64,000 bases of DNA, taken from NCBI GenBank assembly GCA_905221605.1, contig CAJNDS010002109.1:401168-465167 (forward strand), written 5' to 3'. Shown here piece after piece: positions 1 through 7,668 of this stretch. The notes below the pieces were generated by a model. The model made no database searches, had not been told where the DNA came from, and saw only the letters and a list, made by a program, of their open reading frames with translations. Position numbers and translations under genes: made by a program. The stretch is from Symbiodinium natans (Eukaryota > Sar > Dinophyceae > Suessiales > Symbiodiniaceae). How positions within the stretch are numbered: the stretch's first letter is position 1; every line of letters starts with the position of its first letter.

Positions 1-530
1 CACCTGTTGAACAAACAACAGAACAAACGCAACCAACACCAAAAGCAAAAGCAAAAGCGAAAGCAAGAACAGTTAAGGTAGTGGAGCTGGTTGAATGTCA
101 GGCTTGTAATAAAAAGATGTTACCCAAGAGCCTAAGAAACACCCACCCACATTATTGTAAAGGACAACCAACCGAAACATTGCCGGTAAATAGACAAAAG
201 GCAAGTTATGGGTCAAAAGTTGAACAAAAACTCAGAAAAGAAATAGAGGAAGAGATGAAAGCAAAATATGAAAACCAAGAAAACGATAAAAACGCTCAAA
301 ATGTTAAACATGAAGTTGTACAATATAGTCAACCTATTGAAGTAAAAACTAAAGCAAAGCCAAGTGGTCGCGAAGCACGCGAGGCGACTGAGTCGCGTCC
401 AGTTGTGCCAAGTGTGCCAAAACAATTAACAGCAAGAGAATTATTAGAAGCATCCTACAACGAAATAAGAAAAGCAAAGAGAGAGGAACATATACAAAAA
501 ATAGACAGTTTTAAATCAGAAATGTTTTAA
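1..530 (+). CDS. PLV protein with CCHC-type zinc finger, 5' end outside window
   Basis: The frame is open to the left edge of the window, so this is the 3' part of a gene and the GTG at 81 need not be the start. The first 25 or so residues are a Thr/Gln/Pro stretch followed by an Ala-Lys repeat. A zinc-finger-like motif follows (C-x2-C-x12-H-x3-C, around ECQACNKKM to HPHYC). The rest is highly charged, with coiled-coil potential (KLRKEIEEEMKAKYE), and ends in a basic tail. A 35-bp GC-rich double hairpin sits in frame at 366-400 and encodes REAREATESR, which is unlike the AT-rich flanks. A nucleic-acid-binding role is inferred only from the finger and charge. I do not recognise the family. Confidence 0.6.
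   Translation, partial: PVEQTTEQTQPTPKAKAKAKARTVKVVELVECQACNKKMLPKSLRNTHPHYCKGQPTETLPVNRQKASYGSKVEQKLRKEIEEEMKAKYENQENDKNAQNVKHEVVQYSQPIEVKTKAKPSGREAREATESRPVVPSVPKQLTARELLEASYNEIRKAKREEHIQKIDSFKSEMF
366..400 (+). repeat. GC-rich double-hairpin element, copy 1
   Basis: Two perfect 5-bp stems lie in tandem: TCGCG-aagca-CGCGA (368-382), then GCGAC-tga-GTCGC (384-396). The block is GC-rich inside an AT-rich gene and keeps the reading frame. Copy 2 at 3944-3982 has the same layout in the opposite orientation, with different stem sequences. Confidence 0.6.
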
Positions 531-596
531 TATACATATACTTATATGAAGAGTGATATTGAAAGGGTGGATATAGTAAGAAATGAATTATGAAAG

Positions 597-899
597 ATGA
601 AAACATTTGACATAGATGAGAAATGTTGCATAATTGAAAGTTATTGTTTTCATTATTTAACAAATGTTAAGGGCTATGATGTCAATGATGAACTTATGAA
701 ACAGTTAGTCGTTTTGCAAGCATGTATTAGAACTAAAAGACCTGTGGCAAAACAGCTCGCTCCACTAAACGAACTGAAAGAGCATTTAAACAATAACCAA
801 CATGAGTTTCTTGATGAAGACACTGTAAAAATGTTGTTAAATGAGATTGACAAATATGTTATTGATTTTCCTGAAGAAGCACTTCAGTTCTTTAAATAA
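597..899 (+). CDS. PLV hypothetical protein, 100 aa
   Basis: A small acidic and Leu-rich protein. It begins at the ATG that follows an AT-rich 66-bp gap after the upstream gene. The N-terminus holds a Cys pair (DEKCCIIESYC). The remainder is predicted helical (NELKEHLNNN, KMLLNEIDKY). There is no recognisable domain. It is co-oriented with all other genes of the block, and a strong AT hairpin at 911-949 follows its stop codon. Base composition matches the neighbours. I do not recognise the family. Confidence 0.5.
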   Translation: MKTFDIDEKCCIIESYCFHYLTNVKGYDVNDELMKQLVVLQACIRTKRPVAKQLAPLNELKEHLNNNQHEFLDEDTVKMLLNEIDKYVIDFPEEALQFFK

Positions 900-910
900 A
901 GAACGAAATA

Positions 911-949
911 ATTATTAATAATATTTTTTTATCTAATATTATTAATAAT
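911..949 (+). promoter_or_regulatory. 14-bp hairpin abutting the start codon at 948
   Basis: ATTATTAATAATAT (911-924) and its perfect reverse complement (936-949) flank an 11-nt loop. The 3' arm ends on the A and T of the ATG of the next gene. It could end the upstream transcript, as hairpins do in Mimivirus, or cover the start codon of the downstream one. A near-identical layout recurs at 3814-3850. Confidence 0.6.
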
Positions 950-1268
950 GAGTATGTTTAAGAGCAAACCAGAGTTCAAAAGAATGCCGCAGGTTCAACA
1001 ATACTATGATATAGATGATACAATCGGAGTAGCAAGTAGGAGGAAATATTTAGAAGATTTAAAATTAAGAATAGAGGAAGCAGAAAACAGAGGTAAAAAT
1101 GTAAGATTAAGAAATGATTGGGTGCAGCATCAAAAGAAAAGTTTATACCAAGGTGAATTAGATGATATAAACAGACAGTTAGAGCGTCCAATGATGCCAG
1201 TGAGAACAAAGGAGGAACTAAGGAAGCGTCAAGATGACCTTAAAACAATCATGAAAGAAATAATTTAA
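948..1268 (+). CDS. PLV hypothetical protein, helical, 106 aa
   Basis: A very charged, predicted mostly helical protein (KYLEDLKLRIEEAENRGKNV, ELDDINRQLERP, KEELRKRQDDLKTIMKEII). It has no Cys-based motif and no membrane segment. The start is the ATG at 948 that overlaps the 3' arm of the 911-949 hairpin. The ORF ends 19 bp before the next gene, which fits a compact viral gene cluster. It may be a coiled-coil virion component or scaffold. That is inference from position only, and the family is not recognised. Confidence 0.5.
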   Translation: MSMFKSKPEFKRMPQVQQYYDIDDTIGVASRRKYLEDLKLRIEEAENRGKNVRLRNDWVQHQKKSLYQGELDDINRQLERPMMPVRTKEELRKRQDDLKTIMKEII

Positions 1269-1287
1269 ATCTAACTTTAAATATAAT

Positions 1288-2286
1288 ATGATTCAAACAT
1301 TAAAATCAGAATTAAAATTAAGACCTACGTATGATGAACTGGTTGGTATGATTGAAAGTCAAGGTGACCCTAACCGCCCATCAATAGAACAAGTAATTGA
1401 CAGAAAAGCAACATTATTTAGAAACAATCAGTTCGGAAGTCAATTTGATAATCTTGATTTTTTCGGATTGAAGAAGCAAGAAGAAAACAAAGTTAAAAAC
1501 GAATTGAGACAAGCACAGTTGAGACAAACGGCAATTGCTACTGGTGCATCTATGGGAGTTCTAACAAGTGACGTCGGTTCAAGTGGTTTCACTACTCCTT
1601 TACTGGATACACCGTCAGGAGAAGAATATCTCGGACACTTAGACATAGAACGAATAAAGGCGGAATTATCAGAATTAGAGATAGGACAACAACAAGCACG
1701 ACAAGCAACATCATCAACATCAAGAAATAATTTAGATGAAGCACACAGACAATCCTTACCTACTGGGGTTGATTTAAGTCAACCCGCTAGTAGCAGTCAA
1801 CCAGCAACCGTACCAGCACAACAACCAGCAGAGAGTTCAGACGAGGAACTGATACCAGCTGATGATACAAGTGGAGGAACAAGACCTTTTCAAAGAGCCA
1901 TTCAATATTGGAACAACGACATTGATGAAATAAGACAAAATCAAAATGTCACCTATGAGGATTTAATGTTTCAACTTCATGCAAGAGGTCAATTGTCTGA
2001 AGCCATTCAACAAAGAGTAGAAGAAATGCCAGATGACGATACTAGAAAGATATACCTTCTTAGAATTATTGAAAAACTTATAGGTTCTGGCGGTGAGGAT
2101 AACGAGTGGCAGATAGCAGTAAATCAGGAATTATTCAAAAAGAGATTAAAAGACTGGCAAGAAATGAGAAAACCGAAACAAGGAGTTGTTAAAAGTTTTC
2201 TATCAAGTGCAGGTTCTGCAGTTGCTGAAGCAGAAAAACAAGCACTTATCGCAGGTGCACAAAATGCGATAATGAGTTTAATATAA
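1288..2286 (+). CDS. Candidate PLV virion protein with N-terminal LRPTY motif
   Basis: A 332-residue protein opening with MIQTLKSELKLRPTYDELVG. The LRPTYDEL motif recurs as LKPTYEEI at the start of the next gene and as RKPTYKEA near the end of the DUF5754-like protein. Residues about 150-210 are a Gln/Ser/Pro-rich linker. A helical, charged region follows. The last 30 residues are Ala-rich and amphipathic (SAVAEAEKQALIAGAQ). Length, low-complexity linker and position next to a similar protein suggest a virion or internal structural protein. The exact role is unknown. Confidence 0.5.
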   Translation: MIQTLKSELKLRPTYDELVGMIESQGDPNRPSIEQVIDRKATLFRNNQFGSQFDNLDFFGLKKQEENKVKNELRQAQLRQTAIATGASMGVLTSDVGSSGFTTPLLDTPSGEEYLGHLDIERIKAELSELEIGQQQARQATSSTSRNNLDEAHRQSLPTGVDLSQPASSSQPATVPAQQPAESSDEELIPADDTSGGTRPFQRAIQYWNNDIDEIRQNQNVTYEDLMFQLHARGQLSEAIQQRVEEMPDDDTRKIYLLRIIEKLIGSGGEDNEWQIAVNQELFKKRLKDWQEMRKPKQGVVKSFLSSAGSAVAEAEKQALIAGAQNAIMSLI

Positions 2287-2309
2287 TAATAATATCAGTA
2301 TAAGTATAC

Positions 2310-3058
2310 ATGTTAAGATTGAAACCCACTTATGAAGAAATAGCAAGGGAAGCAAGAACAAAACGATTAAGAATATTACCAGAAAAGGAAAGAAGAACAC
2401 AGCAAGGAATATTATTAGATGATGTTGATTTCAATGATTTTGATTTAGATAATTATGATAAGAAGATGATAATAATGAATGAAAACCCCCAGAAGGGAAC
2501 ACAAACTGATATGTTCTTTAACTCTTCATCTTCTTCTTCATCTAGTAAAAGCTCCGATAAATCTGAAATGGAACAAATAGAACAGTTGAAGGAAGAATTA
2601 ATCAATATATCAAGCAAACCGAGTAGTGAAGCAGAACAAGAAAAAGAACAACCGGAAAAACAGAAGTCATTGTTAAGACGAATGTTAGATAGTATGTTTG
2701 ACATTGATGGAGGTAGTGTTCCATCTTCTAGAATAAGTAGTGCATCTGAGGATAATCAACCAGTAGAAACAAAGAAAAGCAACACACCACCAGTATTTAG
2801 TTCATCATCATCAGCATCTTCATCGCGCGATTCACGCCCAGTATTATTGCCAGTTGAAACACAACCCACGCCACCAATTAGTTTACACTCATCACCACCA
2901 ATTAGTGTACACTCTCACCACCAGTGAGTGTACGAAGTTCTCGTTCTAACACAATAGAATATGTACCTAGTGCTAGTTCAAGTTCTAGCAATAGGACAGT
3001 GCAATATCTAAGTTCAGGGAGTTCCCGACGAACATCACACGTATCAATATCTTCATAA
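2310..3058 (+). CDS. Ser-rich PLV protein with LKPTYEEI motif, frameshifted near its 3' end
   Basis: The N-terminus (MLRLKPTYEEIAREA) matches the start of the upstream gene. A basic segment, an acidic segment (DDVDFNDFDLDNYD), a Ser run and a charged region follow, then Ser/Pro-rich repeats of the type PPISLHSS, PPISVHS. The first frame stops at 2925-2927. The same Ser/Pro repeat continues without a stop in another frame (SPPVSVRSSRSN) to TAA at 3056-3058. A small indel around 2910-2918 therefore truncates the gene, or it is a sequencing error. The segment SSRDSRP at 2818-2838 coincides with a short GC-rich palindrome. Probably a virion or surface-associated protein; no known domain. Confidence 0.5.
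2822..2831 (+). repeat. Short GC-rich palindrome, possible worn double-hairpin element
   Basis: ATCGCGCGAT is a perfect 10-bp palindrome inside the Ser-rich gene. The coding context (SSRDSRPVLLP) resembles that at copy 1 (ATESRPVVP). It may be a remnant of the elements at 366 and 3944. Confidence 0.25.
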
Positions 3059-3079
3059 TTAATAATCTAAGTAATAATA

Positions 3080-3382
3080 ATGGTAGAAATAGTAATTAGA
3101 AGAAGTAATAATAAAGATAAAAAATTTGATGTAAGAATAGACAATAGAAAAACTGTATCATTTGGTGCTAAAAACTATGAACATTTTACGGAAGGGCATC
3201 TGGACAATAAACGAAGACAAAGTTATGTAGCCAGACATGGAAGTGGTAATCAAGATTGGAAAGATTATGAAACGGCTGGGTTCTGGTCGTATCATCTTCT
3301 TTGGAGGAAGCCTACTTATAAAGAAGCGATAAACACTATTGAACGAGAGTTTCCTAAGTTGAGAATAACAATGAATAAATGA
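3080..3382 (+). CDS. DUF5754-like small protein
   Basis: A 100-residue protein with the blocks KDKKFDVRIDNRKTVSFGAK, YVARHG, WKDYETAGFWSYHLLW and KPTYKEAI. These are what I recall of the DUF5754-type family, found in algal giant viruses, PLVs and Polintons. The function is unknown. Length is typical for the family and the gene looks intact. Its stop overlaps the ATG at 3379, but that ATG is probably not used because a better start lies at 3454. This gene is one of the two best markers that the block is viral. Confidence 0.75.
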   Translation: MVEIVIRRSNNKDKKFDVRIDNRKTVSFGAKNYEHFTEGHLDNKRRQSYVARHGSGNQDWKDYETAGFWSYHLLWRKPTYKEAINTIEREFPKLRITMNK

Positions 3383-3419
3383 ATATTTACTTTAAAGATT
3401 TTTGGGTTCAAAAAACAAA

Positions 3420-3430
3420 AATACTTAAAG
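3420..3430 (+). promoter_or_regulatory. TACTTAAAG upstream box, copy 1
   Basis: ATACTTAAAG lies about 25-32 bp before the ATG at 3454. The same box precedes the genes at 4864 and 5551, so it is a candidate viral core promoter. Confidence 0.45.
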
Positions 3431-3453
3431 AAATATTCACATTTATAATTAAA

Positions 3454-3810
3454 ATGAGTAGCTATTTTGTTGGTAATGATGGAATACAAACTCAAATAAG
3501 TTCAGATTTATTTGCTGTTATGTGGAACAGCATAGAAGAAAATGAAGAACAGGAAGTAAAATCACAAAAGGACAAAAAGAAAGAACATAATGATAGACTA
3601 AATAAACTAAACAGGGAAAACGGTTATTTTAAGAAATATTTCAAAGAAAATGATAAATCTTTTGAGTGTGATAGATGTGGATGTATTATTAGTAGTTCAA
3701 CTGACAAGTCAAAGCATATGAAAACAAATAAATGTAAAATGCTATATAAAGAAAGACAAGAAAAAGAGATGGAAGACAAAATAATAAGGAAAATATTGTA
3801 TGGTAATTAA
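3454..3810 (+). CDS. Small PLV protein with CCHC-type zinc finger
   Basis: I prefer the ATG at 3454 (MSSYFVGNDG) to the in-frame ATG at 3379. The earlier start would overlap the DUF5754-like gene and place the TACTTAAAG box inside the coding region. The protein is about 118 residues. It is charged and Lys-rich, with a zinc-finger-like motif (FECDRCGCI followed by KHMKTNKCK: C-x2-C-x12-H-x5-C). The finger resembles that of the partial gene at the left edge. A nucleic-acid-binding role is likely but not shown. A 13-bp hairpin follows its stop codon. Confidence 0.55.
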   Translation: MSSYFVGNDGIQTQISSDLFAVMWNSIEENEEQEVKSQKDKKKEHNDRLNKLNRENGYFKKYFKENDKSFECDRCGCIISSSTDKSKHMKTNKCKMLYKERQEKEMEDKIIRKILYGN

Positions 3811-3813
3811 AAC

Positions 3814-3850
3814 ATAATTAATATTAACTTTTCTACTTAATATTAATTAT
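3814..3850 (+). promoter_or_regulatory. 13-bp hairpin abutting the start codon at 3849
   Basis: ATAATTAATATTA (3814-3826) pairs perfectly with 3838-3850 across an 11-nt loop. The 3' arm again ends on the AT of an ATG, here that of the integrase gene. Loop length and position match the hairpin at 911-949. Confidence 0.6.
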
Positions 3851-4822
3851 GAGTAAAGAACAGGATGAAATTCTGGAGAGAATATACTATGACCTTGAGC
3901 GTGGTTATGGTTCTGTTCGTAGTCTTTATGAAGAAGCAAATAAGGACGCTTCGGCAGAAGCCTCGCGAGCTAATCGCGTCGGTGCAGGTGTTAGTTTAAA
4001 CTATGTAAAAGACTGGGTCAAAAAACAAACTATAAATCAAAGAAGAAATTATAAAAAAGTATAACAGTTATTCAGCACCATATGCTAGGGCAGTTTATCA
4101 GTTGGACATCATGGACATGGTAAGCTTAATGAAGGACACAGACACTTTTAAGGAAGAGTATAAAAGGTATGCTTTGTTGTGTATTGACATATTTAGCAAG
4201 AAGATGCACATTGTACCCATGCAAAACAGAGACGGTGAAACGGTGTTTGATGCATATATGGAATGCTTTAAAGTTTTAGGATATCCAGAGTCAATTTATA
4301 CTGATGATGATGGTGCTTTTAATTATAGAAAGTTACAAGACTGGTTGAAGGGCGAGGGTATAAATCATGTAGTAACTTTGACACATGCTAACGTAGCAGA
4401 GAGAGCCATCAGGACGATAAAAAAGATGATTGGAGACAGAGCATTAGTGACTAAGGGTGCGTGGACAATTTTACTAAAACCAGTGCTTGATAAGTACAAT
4501 AAAACCATGAAACACTCAACAACGGAAATGACACCGAACGAGGCACACAAAGATGACAACGCTGTGAATGTTAAGGCTAATTCTATATTGAAAGAAAAAA
4601 TATTTAAGAAAGTATCCGAAAGTTGAAGTTGGTGATAAGGTTAAAATATTTGTAAAAGGAAAAGGTAACTACACGTCAAGAAAGGAAACGAGAAACCAAT
4701 GGAGTGAAAGAACTTATGAGGTTAAGGAGGTAGGAAGAGATGGACAGCTAAACAAGCATTATATTCTAGAGGGATTGAGTAAAAAATATAACAGACATGA
4801 AATTTTGTTAGTGGATGATTAA
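3849..4822 (+). pseudogene. Retroviral-type (DDE) integrase of Polinton/PLV kind, two frameshifts
   Basis: The first segment (3849-4064) has an N-terminal helical region and ends ...KDWVKKQTINQRR. The second (about 4060-4626) holds the rve core. The likely catalytic Asp are in LCIDIFSKK and in IYTDDDGAFN, and the likely Glu is in HANVAERAIRTIK. The third (to TAA 4820-4822) is a small basic C-terminal domain (VGDKVKIFVKGKGNY, HEILLVDD). The frame changes at the A-run 4053-4058, where the sequence before the core (YNSYSAPYARAVYQLDIMDM) is open in the next frame, and again near 4605-4616. The active-site residues survive but the reading frame does not, so the gene is dead or the sequence has errors. 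Such integrases insert Polintons and PLVs into host DNA. A double hairpin lies in the N-terminal part at 3944-3982. Confidence 0.75.
3944..3982 (-). repeat. GC-rich double-hairpin element, copy 2
   Basis: GCTTC-ggca-GAAGC (3948-3961) and CGCGA-gctaa-TCGCG (3964-3978) form two perfect 5-bp stems two bases apart. Both this copy and the reverse complement of copy 1 begin GGACGC, then a hairpin, then a CTCGCG stem. It is in frame in the integrase N-terminus (DASAEASRANRVG). Confidence 0.6.
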
Positions 4823-4846
4823 AGTACTTAAAGACAAAACGCCCTA
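4821..4846 (+). promoter_or_regulatory. TACTTAAAG upstream box, copy 2
   Basis: TACTTAAAGACAAAACGCC, preceded by AAG, lies about 38 bp before the ATG at 4864. It is identical over more than 20 bp to the copy before 5551. Confidence 0.55.
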
Positions 4847-4863
4847 ATATAGTAAGTGAGATA

Positions 4864-5454
4864 ATGAGCTTATTCAAATTTGATGAGAAGTGTTATTCGT
4901 GTGAATGTCACAGAAATAGAAAGGCAGTTGTTTTAAATATAGTGTTTGATGCCACCGTTGTGAATAACATCGTATCTTGTTTGTGCTGTTATAGCTGTTC
5001 CAAAATGAAAAAGTGTGAGTTGGAATATGAAAAGGAAGAATATAAAGCATATAGTAGGGAGGCAAAGTTGTTTCATTTTATATACAATCATCTAGACACC
5101 AAATATAACAGACTAAAAACATTGAAAGATAAGAAAACCTATATGAAAGAATTGATTAGAAAGTCGGAAAGCTGCAAAAAAGGGATGCTTGTAAAGTTTG
5201 TTAATGACACTTATTATTTGAAAGGGTTTGATGAATATAAACAATGGTTTTCTGAAGCATGTCCTTATAAAGGGTATTCTGTTTTTGATGAAACTGACCT
5301 AGAAGATGAGTTGTTTTATTATAGAAATGATGGAATGCCTTTCTATGATGTTTTAAAAAATCTATTCTATCAATACATAAAACATCATGCTATCGGATAT
5401 AAAGACTACTTTGATTATATTGAAGTTATACAGTGGGTGCAACATATTTTTTAA
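4864..5454 (+). CDS. Cys-rich PLV hypothetical protein, 196 aa
   Basis: The N-terminal 60 residues hold three Cys clusters (CYSCEC, CLCCYSC, KKC) that could bind zinc. A Lys/Tyr-rich helical region follows (KYNRLKTLKDKKTYMKELIR), then an aromatic-rich C-terminal half (FFYQYIKHH-like, DYFDYIEVIQWVQHIF). The gene has its own TACTTAAAG box and is followed by a short hairpin (5461-5498), so it is probably a separate transcription unit. I recognise no family. Candidates would be an accessory or host-interaction protein. Confidence 0.5.
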   Translation: MSLFKFDEKCYSCECHRNRKAVVLNIVFDATVVNNIVSCLCCYSCSKMKKCELEYEKEEYKAYSREAKLFHFIYNHLDTKYNRLKTLKDKKTYMKELIRKSESCKKGMLVKFVNDTYYLKGFDEYKQWFSEACPYKGYSVFDETDLEDELFYYRNDGMPFYDVLKNLFYQYIKHHAIGYKDYFDYIEVIQWVQHIF

Positions 5455-5460
5455 GTGAAG

Positions 5461-5498
5461 CAACCATAATATTATTATTAAATATAATCTAATGGTTG
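5461..5498 (+). terminator. Hairpin after the 4864 gene
   Basis: CAACCAT (5461-5467) pairs with ATGGTTG (5492-5498) around an AT-rich interior. It lies just after the stop and before the next TACTTAAAG box, so it is a candidate 3'-end signal. Confidence 0.4.
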
Positions 5499-5507
5499 AA
5501 TGATCCT

Positions 5508-5533
5508 AAAAGTACTTAAAGACAAAACGCCTT
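5508..5533 (+). promoter_or_regulatory. TACTTAAAG upstream box, copy 3
   Basis: The same TACTTAAAGACAAAACGCC block as at 4821, at the same distance (about 38 bp) from the ATG at 5551. Confidence 0.55.
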
Positions 5534-5550
5534 AGCATATTAAGTGAAAT

Positions 5551-5928
5551 ATGGATTATTTAAATCTGAACTCATATAAGATCCAAATGAAGTATATCAA
5601 GAAGATATATGAAATTAAATTAAATGAAGTAGATTATTCAAATAAAATTAAGGAGTTATGTAAGTTGCTTAAAGTTTATGAAAGTGTCTTTGACGAAGAA
5701 GATGTCCTGAATGTTAGGCGTGATATATCTATTTTAGAAGGTAAGATTGAGGAAGATAAACAATTAATTGAAAAATATTCAGAACTGATTGAGAATAGTG
5801 AAATACTATGTCAGAATGGAGGAGACAAGGAAGCTAAATATCTAGATAAAAAACCTAAACATGCTGTCAAATGGATTAATATTAGTATTCAACAAATAGA
5901 AGAAGATTACAATGATTTATTAAAATAA
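5551..5928 (+). CDS. Coiled-coil PLV hypothetical protein, 125 aa
   Basis: Almost the whole protein is predicted helix and coiled coil, with Glu/Lys/Ile heptads (KIKELCKLLKVYESVFDEED, ISILEGKIEEDKQLIEKYSE, SIQQIEEDYNDLLK). There are no catalytic motifs. It has its own TACTTAAAG box and is the last clear gene of the viral block. An AT hairpin (5937-5983) follows. The family is not recognised. A structural or regulatory role is possible. Confidence 0.5.
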   Translation: MDYLNLNSYKIQMKYIKKIYEIKLNEVDYSNKIKELCKLLKVYESVFDEEDVLNVRRDISILEGKIEEDKQLIEKYSELIENSEILCQNGGDKEAKYLDKKPKHAVKWINISIQQIEEDYNDLLK

Positions 5929-5936
5929 CAATGGCA

Positions 5937-5983
5937 ACTATCATATAATATTATGTTAAATTATATTATATTATCGTTGAACA
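5937..5983 (+). terminator. AT-rich hairpin after the last viral gene
   Basis: CAAC/GTTG ends enclose ATAATAT/ATATTAT arms directly after the stop at 5928. It is a candidate transcript end of the viral block. Confidence 0.35.
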
Positions 5984-6660
5984 ACAACAAAACCCCAGAA
6001 AAGCCCAAACTCCGAATAAGGTCCGAACCAATGTTCTACCATATGATGTTATAATCTATGAACCACGGAAGAATACCGAAACAAGAAGTGGAAAATAACG
6101 AATGAGCTGTGATGATTTAAGAATGTTTAAAAATCTACTTCAAGAATTTTTGTGTTAGAAATGTTGGTAGGGAGTGGAAAATAAAACGATTAAGGTGTCA
6201 AAGTCAATTTTGTTGAAAATTTTGGAAATTTGACTTGACCTTGGAAAATAACCCTAGTAATGAACAAAAGTTGAATAGTGTCTAAACAGTATTTGAGATC
6301 ATAATGTTACAATGAATGAGATAGCAAAGTAGAGTGAATAATAGCCTAAAAAAATGGGGAAAATAACGAATGAGGAGACAAGAAACAAAATGTATGATAA
6401 AGTACTAGGTGGAGAAATGGAAACGTGAGAGGTGGAACAAATACTTAACAAAAATATTGGAATACTAGGGTTATGCAAGAAACGAAAGAGATGAGCAAGA
6501 AGTGAAGAAAAATGAGAAAACGAATGAGATGAGATGAAACAGAAAACGTGAAAGAATACGACAAAACGGGTGAGAACGTCAATGACAATAGAAACGAAAA
6601 CAGAACAGGTGCAACGAATGGAGAAAAGTTAGGATGCAATGAGAAAAAACAAAGAATGAA
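5984..6660. other. AT-rich non-coding end of the viral block
   Basis: No credible ORF. The stretch is purine-rich on the + strand. It holds short dispersed repeats such as GAAAATAACGAATGAG (near 6089 and 6358) and many AACGAATGAG-like words. It may be the eroded terminal region of the element. I see no clear terminal inverted repeat in the window. From 6670 the DNA changes to host-type telomere-motif sequence. Confidence 0.4.
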
Positions 6661-6702
6661 CAAGACACGACAACCCTAAACCCATTGACCTGTCAATCCC
6701 CC

Positions 6703-6815
6703 TTTACACTATTTCCCCCCCCCCCGCGTTTTGGGGGGGGTAAGGAGGGAAAGAGAGGTTTTCACTTCCTTTTCCCATCCAACACGCCGCCAGGGTCGGC
6801 GGACACTAAACCCTA
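6703..6815 (+). repeat. Host dispersed repeat at the virus/host border
   Basis: It shares AACACGCCG followed by AGGGTCGGCGGAC, plus an upstream CGTTTT/GGAAGGAGG-like stretch, with 31050-31165. It includes a C-run/G-run palindrome (6718-6740). This is the first host-type repeat after the viral block. Confidence 0.4.
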
Positions 6816-6853
6816 AACCCTAAACCCTAAACCCTAAACCCTAAACCCTAAAC

Positions 6854-6988
6854 CCTAATTTCGAAAACCCCCACAAAAAACCTAAAGGTGCCTCTTCCTC
6901 TGTTGCCCTCCGACCCTAAACCCTAAACCCTAATTTCGAAAACCCCCACAAAAAACCTAAAGGTGCCTCTTCCTCCGTTGCCCTCCGA
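6854..6988 (+). repeat. Tandem duplication of about 75 bp
   Basis: The unit starts CTAATTTCGAAAACCCCCAC, ends GTTGCCCTCCGA, and occurs at about 6855 and 6930. The copies differ by one base near the end and are joined by CCCTAAA units, so the duplication is recent. Confidence 0.7.
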
Positions 6989-7668
6989 GCCGGAGGGAGA
7001 AGATGTGGCTGAGGAGGGTGAGGCGCTGGGTGTCGAGGCGCGGGAAGGGGACTCGGTAGGGCTTAGGCTTTATGCTTTAGGCTTTAGGCTTTAGGGTTTT
7101 TTGTTGAGGGGGGGGGGATAATTACTGCAGTGTTTAGGATTTCTAGGTCTTCGGGGCATGAGGATTGAAGGATTTAAGGGTTTAAGGACTTAAGGACTTC
7201 AGGATCTGAGGGATCTAAGGATTTAGGGCTTAGGCAAAGTCTCCCCCAAGACTCTGGGCACAAGGGGTGCACGTCGAGCCGCTTGAGCTCGAGAGTGGAG
7301 AGGGTTGTACTCTAGCGAGAGGGGTGGGGGGGGGGGGGGGGGGGGGTTGGGAGCTAAGGAGCCAAGGAGTTGGTGGCTTCTGGATTTTAGGGATTCATCG
7401 GGTTGTAGGGTTGTAGTGTTTGGGGTTTTGGGTTGAGGGTGCAGGAGATCATTCGGCGACGGGGGTTTTGGGAGATTTGATGAGCGCGAGATCTTGGCTG
7501 AAATCCCGATGTCTTGGACTGCCGCTCAGTATAGCTTCGGGATTTCGCGCTAAACCCTAAACCCTAAACCCCAAACCCTAAACCCTAAACCCCAAACCCT
7601 AAACCCACCGACTCGAGGAACGTGTGAGATGATGAGGGTTCCAGGTCTCTAGCCTCCGCCGAAAGTTG

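Noticed and set aside
3379-3453. Upstream ATG start for the 3454 zinc-finger gene
   Set aside because: It would overlap the DUF5754-like gene and include the TACTTAAAG box; 3454 fits promoter spacing better.
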